NCBI GenBank assembly: GCA_030141585.1
Contig: JAQIFP010000023.1
Location: 83,656-147,655 of the forward strand
Reading direction: 5' to 3'
Origin: Ophryocystis elektroscirrha
Lineage: Eukaryota; Apicomplexa; Conoidasida; Neogregarinorida; Ophryocystidae
DNA: 64,000 nt
Part shown: in pieces, positions 11,268 to 23,680 of the stretch
How positions within the stretch are numbered: position 1 is the first letter of the stretch
How the letters are laid out: every line of letters begins with the position of its first letter
Program-made: the position numbers and the translations under genes
Notes under the pieces: generated by a model
The model's input: the letters and a program-made list of their open reading frames with translations, nothing else
Database searches by the model: none
What the model was told of the DNA's origin: nothing

Positions 11268-13021
11268 AGAAATTTTTTTTTTCCTTGTTTTACAAAAAAT
11301 TGTAAAAAATATGTTCATAGCTTAAATATAGAATATTGTTATTTATAAATAATATTCTAAATTTGTATGTATGTATTTATAGTTGAAAACTCTGTATATA
11401 TATGTTCAAGTATGTTCATATATATACAATACCGCTCATATATAAATAAAAAGGTATATGCATATATGAATATACGTATCTCCCAAATATATGATTATGA
11501 GTCCTTACATATATCATATAAACCCTATAAATTACTCTTAATATAAGAAATTAAAAACAACAGATTAAAATGGTTCCAATAAAGCACATATGTACTATAA
11601 AATAAATAGATATTAGTAATATATATATATATATAAATGTTTAAATATGTATAATTACGTATAATGATTTTAACGTTTTATGCTATATTATATATAAAGT
11701 TTTTAACATGAAGATCTTATATAATTTAAAAGATATACTGTAGCTTAATATATACATAAATGTAATCATACATACATATATATAAATTTATGCATATATA
11801 TATATATATATACATATATATATACATTCATATATGTATACTTATAAATACAAATATATTTCATAACTTCACACATATACCTATATATAAATGTATATAT
11901 TTATATATGTACATGAGTAAAAAAGCATATAAAATTATATTGACATATATATGTATACATCACACATAGCGTTATTCAAATATATACCTGTAAGTACATA
12001 CATATATATAAATATATATACACACATATATATTTGAATACACATATATAAACATATATATATACATACACACAAACGCAGATATAAAATAATATATATT
12101 TAAAGATACACCTATACACATAAGTTTACGCATATTTTTATATATATATGTATATATATAACTATTGTCAAGAATATATATTTACATATGTGTATATGTA
12201 TATATACATACACATATATATACGAATAAAAATATACATTTATCTCTAAAAACATATATATATATATATATATATATTTACACATATATCTATTTATATA
12301 TGCATATATATATATACATATGTGTATGTATATGTATATGTATTGGTAAACTTATGTATGAGTATATGTATGTGTATGTATATATATATACATATACTTA
12401 CAAAAATATTATCACGTATACATATATACATATGTGTATATGTATATATATGTATATATACGAATACATATATATAGACATGTATATCTAAATACATAGA
12501 TATATACATTTACACATATATCTATTTATATACGTATATATATATACATATGTGTATATGTATGTGTATATATCTGTACATACACTTGCAGATTTATTCT
12601 AACGTATACATATACACATATATATGTATATATATATGTATATATGTATATATGTATACATGTATGGATTATAAAATATTTAATTACTGAAGCAAGGGAT
12701 GTCGAAAAATAAAGGGCTTAAAACTAATTATATGGCACATATGTAAAGCTAGTATATTATGCAATAAATGTTCGTGAGAAATTTATTGAGCACATCCCGA
12801 TAAGCATATAAGCATATGGTATAAACATTGATTAATTATTAAACATGAATATTTAAAATATAAAAAGTAAGTACGGTATGAAAGAAGCCAAATCGAAACA
12901 CAGTAGAAAATGCAATTTGTACTTTGAATTATTAATTGAAGCAAAAACGCACTCATTTATACTGCATGATAAAAGGATCAATAGAAAACAGACTTCAAAA
13001 CCGATTGTTTGAAAGTCAACT
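11268..13021. repeat. 1.7-kb AT satellite desert (tatatgtatatac-type units)
   Basis: From about 11,390 to 12,660 the sequence is almost entirely interleaved tatatgtatata, acatatatata and catatacaca words, with alternating purine-pyrimidine runs. Tyr/Ile-rich open frames on both strands are repeat artefacts. The last 350 bp (12,665-13,021) are AT-rich but not repetitive and may hold the upstream region of the next gene. No gene is seen. Confidence 0.7.
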
Positions 13022-14751
13022 ATGCAGACTAAAACATTATTAACTCAAAATATTGTGCCTCCCCAGTGGGTCAAAAATAGTATGAAAAACTCTTTAAGTC
13101 ACAATCTAAGTAAAATTTCCGAATATTCTAAGCATACGGTAACACCTATGAAAAAAAAAAGTCTTCCATATCAAAAAAAAAAAAAAAGGTTTCTTTTTTT
13201 TTTTAGAATACATTACAAAAAGCTGAACTATCACATTGCGATATATGTGAGCAATCTTCTTTGAGTATCCAGTCAGAATCCGAAGATTTATATGACTCCC
13301 TTTACAAGGATAGATACGGCCCCACTAATATTCCTTTACACTTTGCAATATCCCACTCACAGTTTTTTTCATTCCCTATGTCACCCTTTACAATGTATTA
13401 CTATGACGGTAACTCATATAATAAAAAAAAAAAAAAGATTACATATCATATGTCATCTTTAACTATATTTATATATTGAGTATACATATCTGTGTATATT
13501 TTTAATATATTAAACGCTTGATTACAGAAACGGCCCCTAATAACGTGTTACTTCTGAATGATTTAGAAGATGAGCCGCCTACCATTCCTTTTTTGAGAAC
13601 ATTGATAGAAAAGTTAACGGAAAAAAAAAAAGACCCTGAAATCGTAAAAAAAAAAAAAAAATTAATATATATATAGGAACCCAAAGAACAAATATATTCA
13701 GACGTTATATCCTTTGAAGATATAAATTTGAATGAAGAAAGCCCCTCTGAATTTGCTAGTAGTGAATGTTCATTTGGGAAAACAGAGACGTATAATGATG
13801 TAGCATGTTGTAAATGTTCAGTAACAGCATCAGAAACAAATTTGACGTATACAAATGCGACACATCAAACCCCAAATATTTCTAGTAAGTATTAATCAAT
13901 TATTTTTTTTTTTTTTTTTTTTAGATGGGCAATTATCATCAAATTGCGCTAGTGCTATATTACGAAATTTAAAACCTATTGATTTTACTCCTTTCACTCA
14001 GCAATCCACATATGCTTTAACTCCTCCGTCACAGTGCATGTATTGTCATGGTACTAAACTTTATAATCATATTCAAACTATTGGTGACTGCCATATCCAG
14101 ACAAAAAAACCTTGTTATTTTTGTTCTGAGAATGAATATAATGCTGATATAGGCGCCGTAGCGCCTCCAATTACTAATAATAATTATATATATTATACAA
14201 ATAATCAAAATATCTCGAAAACAGAAGCCATTTCCAAATCACTCGAAAGAAAAAATGAAATAGCTTTTGAACCTAAAAAGTCTTACATTGAATATACCAA
14301 TTCGCCATTAATTGAAAATCCAGCATATGATACACCATCGCAGGAGGAATATGAGAGTAACAAATTTGAAAAAAATTTGAAAGAGACTCAAAAATTTTCT
14401 TTTTCCGTATCTTCCTTAAGTAAGAATCAAAAAATCATGGATGCCGATTCGCAAAGTCTTATTGAGAAACGTTCCAAAGCTTCAGTCGAAATTCTGCCTA
14501 ATACGTTTTTAGTGGCAGACTCGAATATATATAGTAAAAGCTCAGTTACAGACAATAATAGTAACGGGGAGGAAAACCCTGATAGTGTGTTATACCAGAA
14601 ACATAAATTATTTTTTGATACAAACCAATTCCCAAATTGCAATAATTTAAGCCATTATGAATATTCATATTCTGTGTCTTATAAACACTATCCAGTCATT
14701 TTTTACGATGCACTTACTCAACTTCCAAGTAATACATTAATTGAATCTTAG
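13022..14751 (+). CDS. Unrecognised protein with scattered CxxC pairs
   Basis: Six exons join in frame: 13022-13138, 13207-13410, 13528 to about 13643, about 13677-13884, and 13926-14751, with introns of about 35-120 nt whose acceptors follow poly-T runs. Protein about 490 residues. Cys pairs occur as CDIC, CCKC, CMYC (in CMYCHG) and CYFC, spaced irregularly, so a metal-binding fold is possible but no zinc-finger family is evident. The rest is Ser/Asn/Glu-rich and probably disordered. There is no signal peptide or membrane segment. The stop lies 24 bp from the stop of the convergent PA28 gene. I do not recognise the family. Confidence 0.65.
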
Positions 14752-14775
14752 TAAAAAAAACAAAAAAAAACCCCC

Positions 14776-16367
14776 TTATACTACCATGTAATTATTGCTT
14801 TCCATAGTCCTTGGCTTCACAACTTTTTCCCAATTCTAAAAAAAAAAAAAAAAGTTAATTTTTTTTTTTGTAAGTCATTTTTATATAGACTTTAAAAATC
14901 TTACTTTGTGTAATAAATCATATAGCATAGAATAACTGTTTCTCATATCAATAAGTGATACTTTAAGGTGAATCCATTCTTTACGATCTACTTCAATAAC
15001 AGCTTGCATGTAATCTTCTATAGTAGGGTTTTTTAGCATTTTTGAAGCCATTTTTGCACGATTTGTATGGTATTTAGTTCCATCACATAAATTAAAAGCA
15101 GCATCTTCAACTCGTCCAAGTTCTTGGATAGCTTCTTCTTGTATGGCGACACCAAAATTATTGCCGTCTTCAATTCTCGGAACGTTCAACTGAATCCACA
15201 ACCGGACTACTCCAACCATTTCAATAAGTTCTAAAGCGTCTTGACGGACTTTCTCTCCCATTTTCACTATTTGTTGATTCAGCGGAATTTTAGCGGATGT
15301 TGAGGCGGCACTTTCTCGCAATTTTTCCATATAATCATTCTAAACATACAAAAAATCACATTTAATATTTTAGACGTTTGCTTAAGTCACATTAAATAAA
15401 TTATTGATCATAAAATACAAACAATAAGAGCCGAGTAAGCTTTAAATGCTACTGCTTTTATTATTGAACTTCTTAGATTTGGTGTATCATGTTTTATAGA
15501 TAAAAAAAAACAGCATACTGTGTACTAAGGAGTGTATATCCTGTATATATTGCATTAAATAATTATGTTGCAAATTATTACACATAAATAAAGAGAATGC
15601 TTATCTACATAAGAAATAATTACTCCTAAATACTATAAACAAATATTATGCTATATAGAATAAATATATTTACATCCAAAGCTTTATGATATGTACAAGT
15701 CGTTTTTATATAAGTAACTAATATAATATATGCAAACTTAGGATCATATATCCTTATTTATAAGTATATTTTTTAGATTTCTGTCATTTAATTTTTTAAA
15801 TTTATATTTACGATATATATATATATATATATATATATTTGTAGCTTGCATTTAATGCAAAAATAGAATATTATGTAAAGTTTAGTTTATTAGACTATTT
15901 TTATTACCCTTTGACGCTTTGCTTGATTTGTAGTTTCGTCTGCTAAATTATCGTCTAAATTAGAATCTTTGCAAAAATCATCTAAATCTCTAGCATGAAC
16001 TAAATGCCCAGGAGCTGACGCGATGTTCTAAAAAAATATTATAAAATATTTAATTATTTTTTAATAAAAATTTTGTTTGAACTCCCTGTGTAACTTAATG
16101 AATATAAAAATATTTTAAAATAAATATTTTGACATTAATTTTGCACAAAAAAGTGTAATGAATACAATTACACCTACTTACAACTTGTGAGTTAAAATAA
16201 AGTATTTTAGCGGGAATACGTTCTTTTAAAATATTTAAAGCTTGTTTCGTTACATCCAAAATAAATTCGTCATATTTAGCCTGAATTTCTGGACTACTTG
16301 GCTGCAAGCCATTGCGGGCTAACTCATTTATAATTGAAGCACGAGTCTGCTTTGAAGAATTTTTCAT
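14776..16367 (-). CDS. PA28: Proteasome activator PA28 (11S regulator)
   Basis: Four minus-strand exons give about 260 residues, the usual family length. The central exon carries the signature RLWIQLNVPRIEDGNNFGV followed by AIQEEAIQEL, the activation-loop region of 11S regulators; the N-terminal exon (from 16367) gives helix 1. A KRQR cluster in the loop resembles the basic region of nuclear PA28-gamma. The last short exon encodes NWEKVVKPR and ends MVV, so the C-terminal tail that docks into proteasome alpha pockets is present. Stop at 14776-14778. PA28 heptamers open the 20S core without ATP; one homologue per genome is typical of apicomplexans. It shares the window with RPN6 but is not adjacent. 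Confidence 0.93.
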
Positions 16368-16514
16368 AAGCAGATTGAAGTGATGGTACGCTGTTTTAAA
16401 TTAAATAAATTTTTTTTTTGACATTGTCAATAAAAAAATATTTTCAGGCTCAATAATTTCATAGAGTTCATTCATTATGTACTTTATGTAGTAATATATA
16501 ATAAAATACTATTT

Positions 16515-17697
16515 ATGTCAAAAAAAACTGGGTTTACTGAAGCAGAGATTGTAATCAATTTTTTTTTCTTAGTTTTCTTAGGCTGCAGCTAAATGGAGTA
16601 AGAGGCATTCAAAAAACCACTCAGTGAAGCGTAGCAGTAATTTAATTGATTTTTTCACAATATCTAGAAAAGAGATATAGCTCTTCTCGATCAAGCTCTC
16701 ACAGAAGAAGATCAAGATCAATCCCTTGTGATCCTAAGAACCCTTTATTTGCAGCATACGAGTATTTAACATACATACTTATAGAAATGTTGGAATAATT
16801 GTATATCTATATATATGTATCTTATTATATACGGATATATACATATCTATGTATAGATATATATACATATATATAGATATATATCTATATAACTATATAC
16901 GGGTATATACATATATATATATATATATACAGACATATATACGTTCATTTATATATATATGTATATTTATATACCCATATAATATATTTTCCCCTTACTA
17001 TATAACTAATAGTTATTTTGAGATGTAAATCATCGAGTATTAGTTTTATATCATAGCTTGAATATGTAAACAAGATTTGAATGAATCAAAAAATATATAT
17101 AATTCATATTTATTTATCGATTTAATATATTAAGGAAATTTAAAAATGCATAATTGTATGATAATAAAAAACTATAATACACTTAAAAAAATATATCTAT
17201 CTAAAATAAAAGTTTTGTACATTTGAGAAACTAAATACCAAAGATGATATATTACTTCAATAATTCATCGATTTATAACTCAGAAGAGGCAGGCATACAA
17301 AGAAAAAATCTTATAACGACGATCCTGTTCCTTATTGGTCTCATGACGCGTAACACTAATTATCTATTCAATAGTATTAAGCTATTATGAAAGAAGTCCA
17401 AGCCCGGATAGAGAGCGCACTAAAGGTTCTCATTGGGATACACGGCGCGGTGCTTGGAAGTCTAAAGCTGGGGTTCGAATAAATACTGTAATATATTCCT
17501 TAGGGTGTATACTTGCCAGCTAGCCCTGTTCAAAGCGATTCAGATACCGAAAAAGTTCATGCAAAATACAAGTAGTTTTCTTGCTTTAGCTCCATATGCT
17601 TGCTTTTAGATCTAGATGGACCAAAAGATATAGACAAAAAAAGAAATCTTTATCGCAAAGCCCTATCAAACTTCGTCCTAGCCCTGAATACATCTAG
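16515..17697 (+). CDS. Small arginine/serine-rich nuclear protein assembled from very short exons
   Basis: No exon is long enough to stand out, yet seven short exons chain in frame through GT-AG introns of about 25-40 nt plus one AT-filled intron of about 520 nt (16.76-17.28 kb). The protein starts MSKKTGFTEAEI, passes an RS stretch (RYSSSRSSSHRRRSRS), then RGRHTKKKSYNDD, SPSPDRERTKGSHWDTRRG, SPVQSDSDTEKVH and a basic end KRYRQKKKSLSQSP, stopping at 17695-17697. About 160 residues. RS content and SP/SD phosphosites suggest a spliceosome- or mRNA-associated factor, but no RRM or other domain is present and I cannot name the family. It is divergent from PA28, with 147 bp between starts. Confidence 0.65.
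16800..16990. repeat. AT microsatellite in an intron of the RS gene
   Basis: Interleaved tatatatctatata and tatacatatatag words and a (TA)n run near 16,912-16,930. The stretch lies between two in-frame exons of the RS-rich gene. Confidence 0.7.
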
Positions 17698-18098
17698 TTA
17701 TATTACATTTATCTATGTTATTTCATTTTTTTTTTTAATTTAATTTCAAATTTTAGAAAAATCTGTACTTTTCAAAAAGTGACAATTTTTGTAATTAATG
17801 CAATGAAAAATTGGATATCACAATACAGGATTTTTTAAATACCTAAAGATTAAGATAGACTTGAATTTTACTTCAGTATTTTGTTTTAAAAAATCAATAA
17901 ATAAAAATTATGCAGAATAATTTATTTATGTACTATAACTCGATTAAATATTAATTCTCTGATAAATACATAATTTATTTAATTATTTCATCAAGTGTTG
18001 AGTGTTTGTGATAAATAAACATAATTACAGGTAACAACAGTTTTTTTTTTCAAATAACGTACCTGAAATTTATATTTAAAAGATATTAGTGGCTTGAA
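17698..18098. other. AT-rich intergenic region
   Basis: No coding signal or tandem repeat seen. It separates the RS gene from the RING-PHD gene on the same strand. Confidence 0.5.
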
Positions 18099-19037
18099 AT
18101 GATCTTTGAAAGACCATTGAAGAAATCAAGACTATCAGATGAAGACTCAGTAAATTATAACATTTTTTATCCAGCTCAATCAGATTATAAAATAAACGAA
18201 AATGTTCGAAAACGCCGTTCGACGTGGTCACGCAGACAAATAAGTGAAAATGAAACTTGCCATATATCGGAAGATACCAATTTATTTTCTGATGATGATA
18301 ACACGTCTTTGATAGATACTAATAAAGTCACGTCTCGTATAATTGAAAATGACAATTTGTGTTCATCCCCTATTTTCAATGATCAAGAAGAATTAGAGTT
18401 ATTTTCACCCCAAAATGAAGAAATGCCTCCACCTATTAATAAATTCGAGTTACTCAATATGAATAGTCCCAAGTCTTCCCCATCTATTAATTATAATAAT
18501 TGCGCTATATGTCTAAGCGAAAATTCAAATGTAATAGGGCATCTGTCTACTTGCTCTCATAATTTCTGTTTTGAATGTATATTCCAATGGTCTAAAGTTA
18601 CTAATCTGTGTCCTTTGTGCAAACTTCGGTTTTTTGAAATACAAAAATGCGAGTTCAAGCCAGATGGAACAATTTTTAGAGATCCAAACGTAGTACAAGT
18701 TGAAATGAAGGATTTGAAACAACTTGATGAAGATGGAAATGATCCCTTGGAACATTATATATGCAGGATATGCAGTTCGGGCAATAATGAACATGTTCTT
18801 CTTATATGTGATGACTGCGATTCTTCTTACCACACATATTGCGTCAATCTTGAAGAGGTACCATCAGGTAACGTTTCTACTTCATTTACATGGGAGTAGA
18901 CTTACTTTTTTAATTTACTTGAAAAAAAAAAAATTACATGTGTATAGATTTGTATAAATATATATATGTGTAATGTATATATATGTGTATATGTATATAT
19001 ATAAAAATATTTATGTATGACATCTGAATATATTCAA

Positions 19038-19096
<59 letters not shown>

Positions 19097-19927
19097 TTTA
19101 TGTATTCTAATATAATATAAAATAATTTATCATTAAGTTAATCAGAATTTAATGTATATTTGCTCACTTTCATGGGTTTAGGTTCTTGGTACTGCCCTGA
19201 ATGCCAAGAAATCAGGAACTCACGAAATACAAATCAAAGAAACGGTTACCAGGGATTATATTACTTGTTGAACTCAGTTGCAACGGATTCAGAATCTGAG
19301 TTAGAACGACCACAAAGGCGTCGCGGTGGAGTTCAACAAACACAGTCGTTTAGGCGTTTAACAAACACTTCCAGACGACAAATATCAACTCGTAGAACAG
19401 CCGCTGCCCGTTCTGAACCACAAACTAGAAGAAGTGTTCGCAGCAGGAACATTGAAACGCAGCCCAATACAAGAAGAGTACAACCAGTGACTAGAAGGCC
19501 CAGTAGAAGGCAAAATGTAAACAACAATCCAACAGAAGAAACAGCTATACTTACTCGAAGTAGAAGACGCCAACAAAATACCTCTCCTCTTATATCTTTG
19601 TCAAGTGATATCTCTTCTTCAGAAAGAGATGATATAGAAACCGTGCAATCATCAACCAGTGAAGATGAAGAGTCAGAAAACTCTTCTTCCTCCATTTATA
19701 ATTTCTTCTGTAAATTTCAGCGAAGTAGAAGAAGACGCAGATCATCCAGCAGTAGATTACAGGTAAGACACTTATCCGTATATATCATAAATGTTGTCAT
19801 ATCATAAATGTTTTAAAAAACTTTGATTATTCAACAATACATGTATATAATTGATTTATCAATATGACTTTATGGTTAAAATACACAATTATTATATTGG
19901 ATAAATTTTATTTTACTATTTATTTAT

Positions 19928-19976
<49 letters not shown>

Positions 19977-20201
19977 ATTTTGATTAGAGTAAATAAATTG
20001 TTTCTTAATTTAAGTTTTTTCAATTAAATGATCCTTTTAATTCAATTAACAAGCATATATTTTAAATATAACTATGAGGATTAAACATTATAATTGTTAC
20101 TTCAATTTTGTTATTAATGCATTCAGACTGAACCGTTTTCAAAAGAGCCTGAAAGCTTTGAAGCTCGTGTTCGAAGACGACAAACAGCACGAAATATATG
20201 A
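18099..20201 (+). CDS. RING finger plus PHD finger protein (PHRF1-like architecture)
   Basis: Three exons: 18099 to about 18868, 19182-19762 and 20127-20201. Residues about 133-172 form a RING finger (CAICL, then CSHNFCFECI, then CPLCKLRF), the E2-binding zinc fold of ubiquitin ligases. After a spacer comes a PHD finger (CRICSS, CDDCDSSYHTYC), whose last pair (WYCPEC) is supplied by exon 2 across the intron, confirming the splice. The RING-PHD order matches PHRF1-like chromatin-associated ligases. The C-terminal part is Arg/Ser/Thr-rich and probably disordered; the last exon adds 24 residues. The intron at 18869-19181 contains a 70-bp (TA)n tract. Expected to be nuclear. The substrate is unknown. 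Confidence 0.85.
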
Positions 20202-20270
20202 GCAATTTTGCATTTTTTTGAAGCTAGAATTTGATAGCGTAGTGACAAAATTATACATATTTATAAAAAG

Positions 20271-21462
20271 TTAAAAGTCTGTGTTATACAAGCTATTGAA
20301 TTTTCTAGATAACGAATAACGTTTTGGGGCACCGGGAGGTAATTTAATAGGTCTACATATAAGCTTTATAGCTGAATGAAACCCAATTTTATTGATTACA
20401 GCTTGATAGAGTACATTTTTAACATCACTGCGTCTGTTGTTTGTTTTTGTAGGCGTTATATCACGTGTATAGGTAAGACTATTGATTTTAAGGAAATTTA
20501 TTATATTAAATAATCGTGGGGAAGCAATGGATAAAGATCTATATAACTGTAAATTGTTACATACTGTGGATACTTGATTTATTGTTGATGAAATAGTGCT
20601 GTGTATGTCTGGGTGTGAAGTATGGAAATAGGTTATTAAAGATCCTCCATTCAAAGATATTCCTGGATATATAGGAATATTGGTTAGATGTGGGATAATG
20701 TCTACATATATGCCATCATGGTGTATTATGTATATTTTATCATTATGACGATCAACAATTAACCTTAGTGGCGGTTTTACTTTCTCTGGCATATATGTAT
20801 GTTCACTGTTATACGATGTTATTATTTTACACGAATCAAATTGTAAAGTCCAACTCATTTCATTAGCTGGAGTAGTGGCGTATGAATTAGGAATGTCAGA
20901 ATTTTTTGTAACAAAACCAATATATGGTTTTTTGTCAATACGACGTGTTTTTCTAACTTGATAATCAAAATCAATAACTTTGCAAGTATTAGAGTATATA
21001 GCAGTGTCACTGTTTCCTCGTATAAATACTTGCGAATTTCTGTGTTTTGATGACTTTAAACTGAGAATAGTGGGTTTGTTAGATGCAGGCTTAGAACAAA
21101 TTGCAAGATTATTATTTGATAAATCCCAAGTTGCTCTTTCGTTAAACTTATATTCACTGATGTTTTCAGAAACTGTATTTTCTTCTGACAATTGCACGCT
21201 TTTTAACTTTTGCTTTATATTTACAAGAAAATCATTGATTTTCTTATTAATTTCGTTATTTAAATGAGGTATTTGAGATATCTCAAATGACAATTCTTTT
21301 AAGCGTTGCTGGAATAACCTTAAAATCTACACATTAAAACATTTAATTAAAATAATTATCTTCATACAGCCGAGTATGCTTTTATAAAATAACATATATA
21401 TTATTAATATTTAACAAATATGCTCAGTAATAATATATAAGTGCTATATATGCAAACACCGT

Positions 21463-21520
<58 letters not shown>

Positions 21521-22545
21521 ATTATAAAAACTACAATAAATTATATATATTGGATATTAGACGTTGCATATGTATTTATCTTCAAAATTACCGATAATTT
21601 TATGCGGTTCCAATTAACGCTATCTAGTAAGACGAGACAGATATGGATAATTTGATTTTGCTGTTTACCCTTAAGAAGTTCTAAAGATACATCCAATATA
21701 GCACGGTATATGAAGTCTAAAAATAACGGTTTAGAGTCAAAAGGCAAAGGGTTAGTTTTGAATACTGAAAGCATATGTTTCGGAGACTTGAAGTAGGGAA
21801 GTAAATTATAAAGCGATATACTTTGTATATGATTGGTTATATATTTGAGGCACTGATTATTTATTTTACTGAGAATACTAATCCAAGGAGGATGTCCAAC
21901 TTTTTGTACCCATATAAGCCACAAAATAGCTTCACTTATGTGGTGTATGTGTAGATCAAGATTGAAGCAGTTATTTAAAATATAATCTCGATCTTCATCG
22001 GAAGATTGCTCAATATCTGTTTGCATTATGTACGCAGCTCGTGCATAATATGGATGATTCTTTTGAGAAACATTTTTTCCAAAGTGAAAATATAATGTAT
22101 ATATATAAGACCTTTGCGAAACAGATAGTTCCAATATATCTTGTGGAAGAAATTCCGATAAATGTAAAGATATAAATGCTATTAAAAATTGTTGGGAAAA
22201 GGGATATGGCGTTAATAAGGATAAAAATGCGTTGGGAGAAAATGGCAATATCCCATAAAATAAATTGAATATTTTTTTTTCATATTCTTGCAAAGTATCT
22301 TCATCCGTTGAATTAAATAGACGTAAGGAATTATACGTATTGAATAATTCCAATATATTATTTTCATTATGTACTTTTTTTTTTTTTGATTCGGTCCGAC
22401 ATGTTTTCTGATTTTTATTTAGACAGCGTAATATACTTTCTGTATCTTCTGTAATTAAATCGTGGTTACGTTTTTTGTATAAATTATACGATGTAATTAT
22501 ATCTGGATTTTTCAATACTTCTCCTACACGCTTTCCAACTTTCAT
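20271..22545 (-). CDS. Large unrecognised protein, two exons
   Basis: Exon 1 (22545 to about 21594) and exon 2 (about 21328-20271) join in phase 0 (donor TTATCG before gtaatt, acceptor gtgtag before ATTTTA), giving about 670 residues. The N-terminal half is helical with hydrophobic segments typical of a solenoid; at the start of exon 2 comes a likely coiled coil (LFQQRLKELSFEISQ). The C-terminal half has beta-like stretches, including LRLIVDRHNDKIYIIHHDG, reminiscent of a propeller blade. This could suit a scaffold such as a nucleoporin, but no motif decides. No signal peptide. The stop is 69 bp from the stop of the convergent RING-PHD gene. The intron contains a long (TA)n tract at about 21470-21513. 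Confidence 0.7.
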
Positions 22546-22855
22546 TATTATTATTATTGGTCCTTGAATACTACTGCATGAGTTCCTGCGCTCTATGGTG
22601 CTGCTAAGTTTTCACAAATATAAATTTTATCTAATTAATACTTTAATTTATTTAGGGATAATAATTAATAGATTTTAGCGGTATACAGTACGAATTAGAC
22701 ACAGACAGATATTTAAATTGAAAATGTAAAAATAATATTAAATCTATTTGATCGTATATATATATGAACATAATATTAACTTAATTAATTTGCAATTTGA
22801 CTTTCTTCAATCACAATCGTATATAGCCAATATCAATCTATTTATAAACCAAGCT

Positions 22856-22910
<55 letters not shown>

Positions 22911-23680
22911 CTAACATACGAAATATCCGTTTAAATGCACACAGTGTATAATAACTTTCTATTGCATCCTGATTATAGTCAATTATGTGGTTTATTTAAA
23001 TACATCTAAATAAATATCAATTATTTGAATAAATACAGCACATTCTGTATCAGTCGTATTTTTACAAGCTAATTTATTGTATTAAACTAATTATTTCAAT
23101 TTTGTTTAAAACATGTAAAAATAATCACTTATAATTATTCAGAAGTTTTATTGATTTCTTACGTTAACCCGTTCCATATATTTTTTAGAGCTCCAACATT
23201 TTAATATTATTTTTTTATATAATGTTTAGCTATTGCCAAACATTTATTGCTCGAATAATAAAATTTTAAACAAATAAAAAAAACCATAAGCAAAGGTTTT
23301 ATTATTCATTTGAGCACGTAACTATAATTCCTCAGTAAATTTATGAACAGATTAAGAAATAATAGAAATACTGTACAAGTTGTATGAAAATTGCCGAAGC
23401 TTGATAATTAAAATAGACTTAACTGTTTACCTGTACTACAATGCGACAGCTTTCAATTAGTCGTAGCTGTTTATTATTATTTTAGCATAATAATTAAAAA
23501 AAAAAAACCCATCATACAAAAGTAATTTTAATGTATATTTATTGTATAATTTCGTTTATAAAGAGTCCGCTATTGAAGATATATAGCAAAATTCAAATAA
23601 ATACATATTTATAGGTAACATTTGTCTAGGTTGCTCTTACCCGATTAAAAAAAAAAATGTATATAATAAGTAATGCTACG
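22546..23680. other. Intergenic region with a (TA)n tract
   Basis: AT-rich sequence of about 1.1 kb. A pure (TA)n run lies at about 22858-22908. No exon-like sequence is seen. It lies between the starts of the large minus-strand gene and the 3' end of the apyrase gene. Confidence 0.55.

Noticed and set aside
12165..12509. Tyr/Ile-rich open frames on both strands in the AT satellite
   Set aside because: They are the translation of tatatg/tataca repeats, open on both strands, with no start context or homology.
17465..17490. tRNA-like ggttcgaat motif
   Set aside because: No acceptor stem or anticodon arm can be folded; the sequence lies at an exon-intron boundary of the RS gene.
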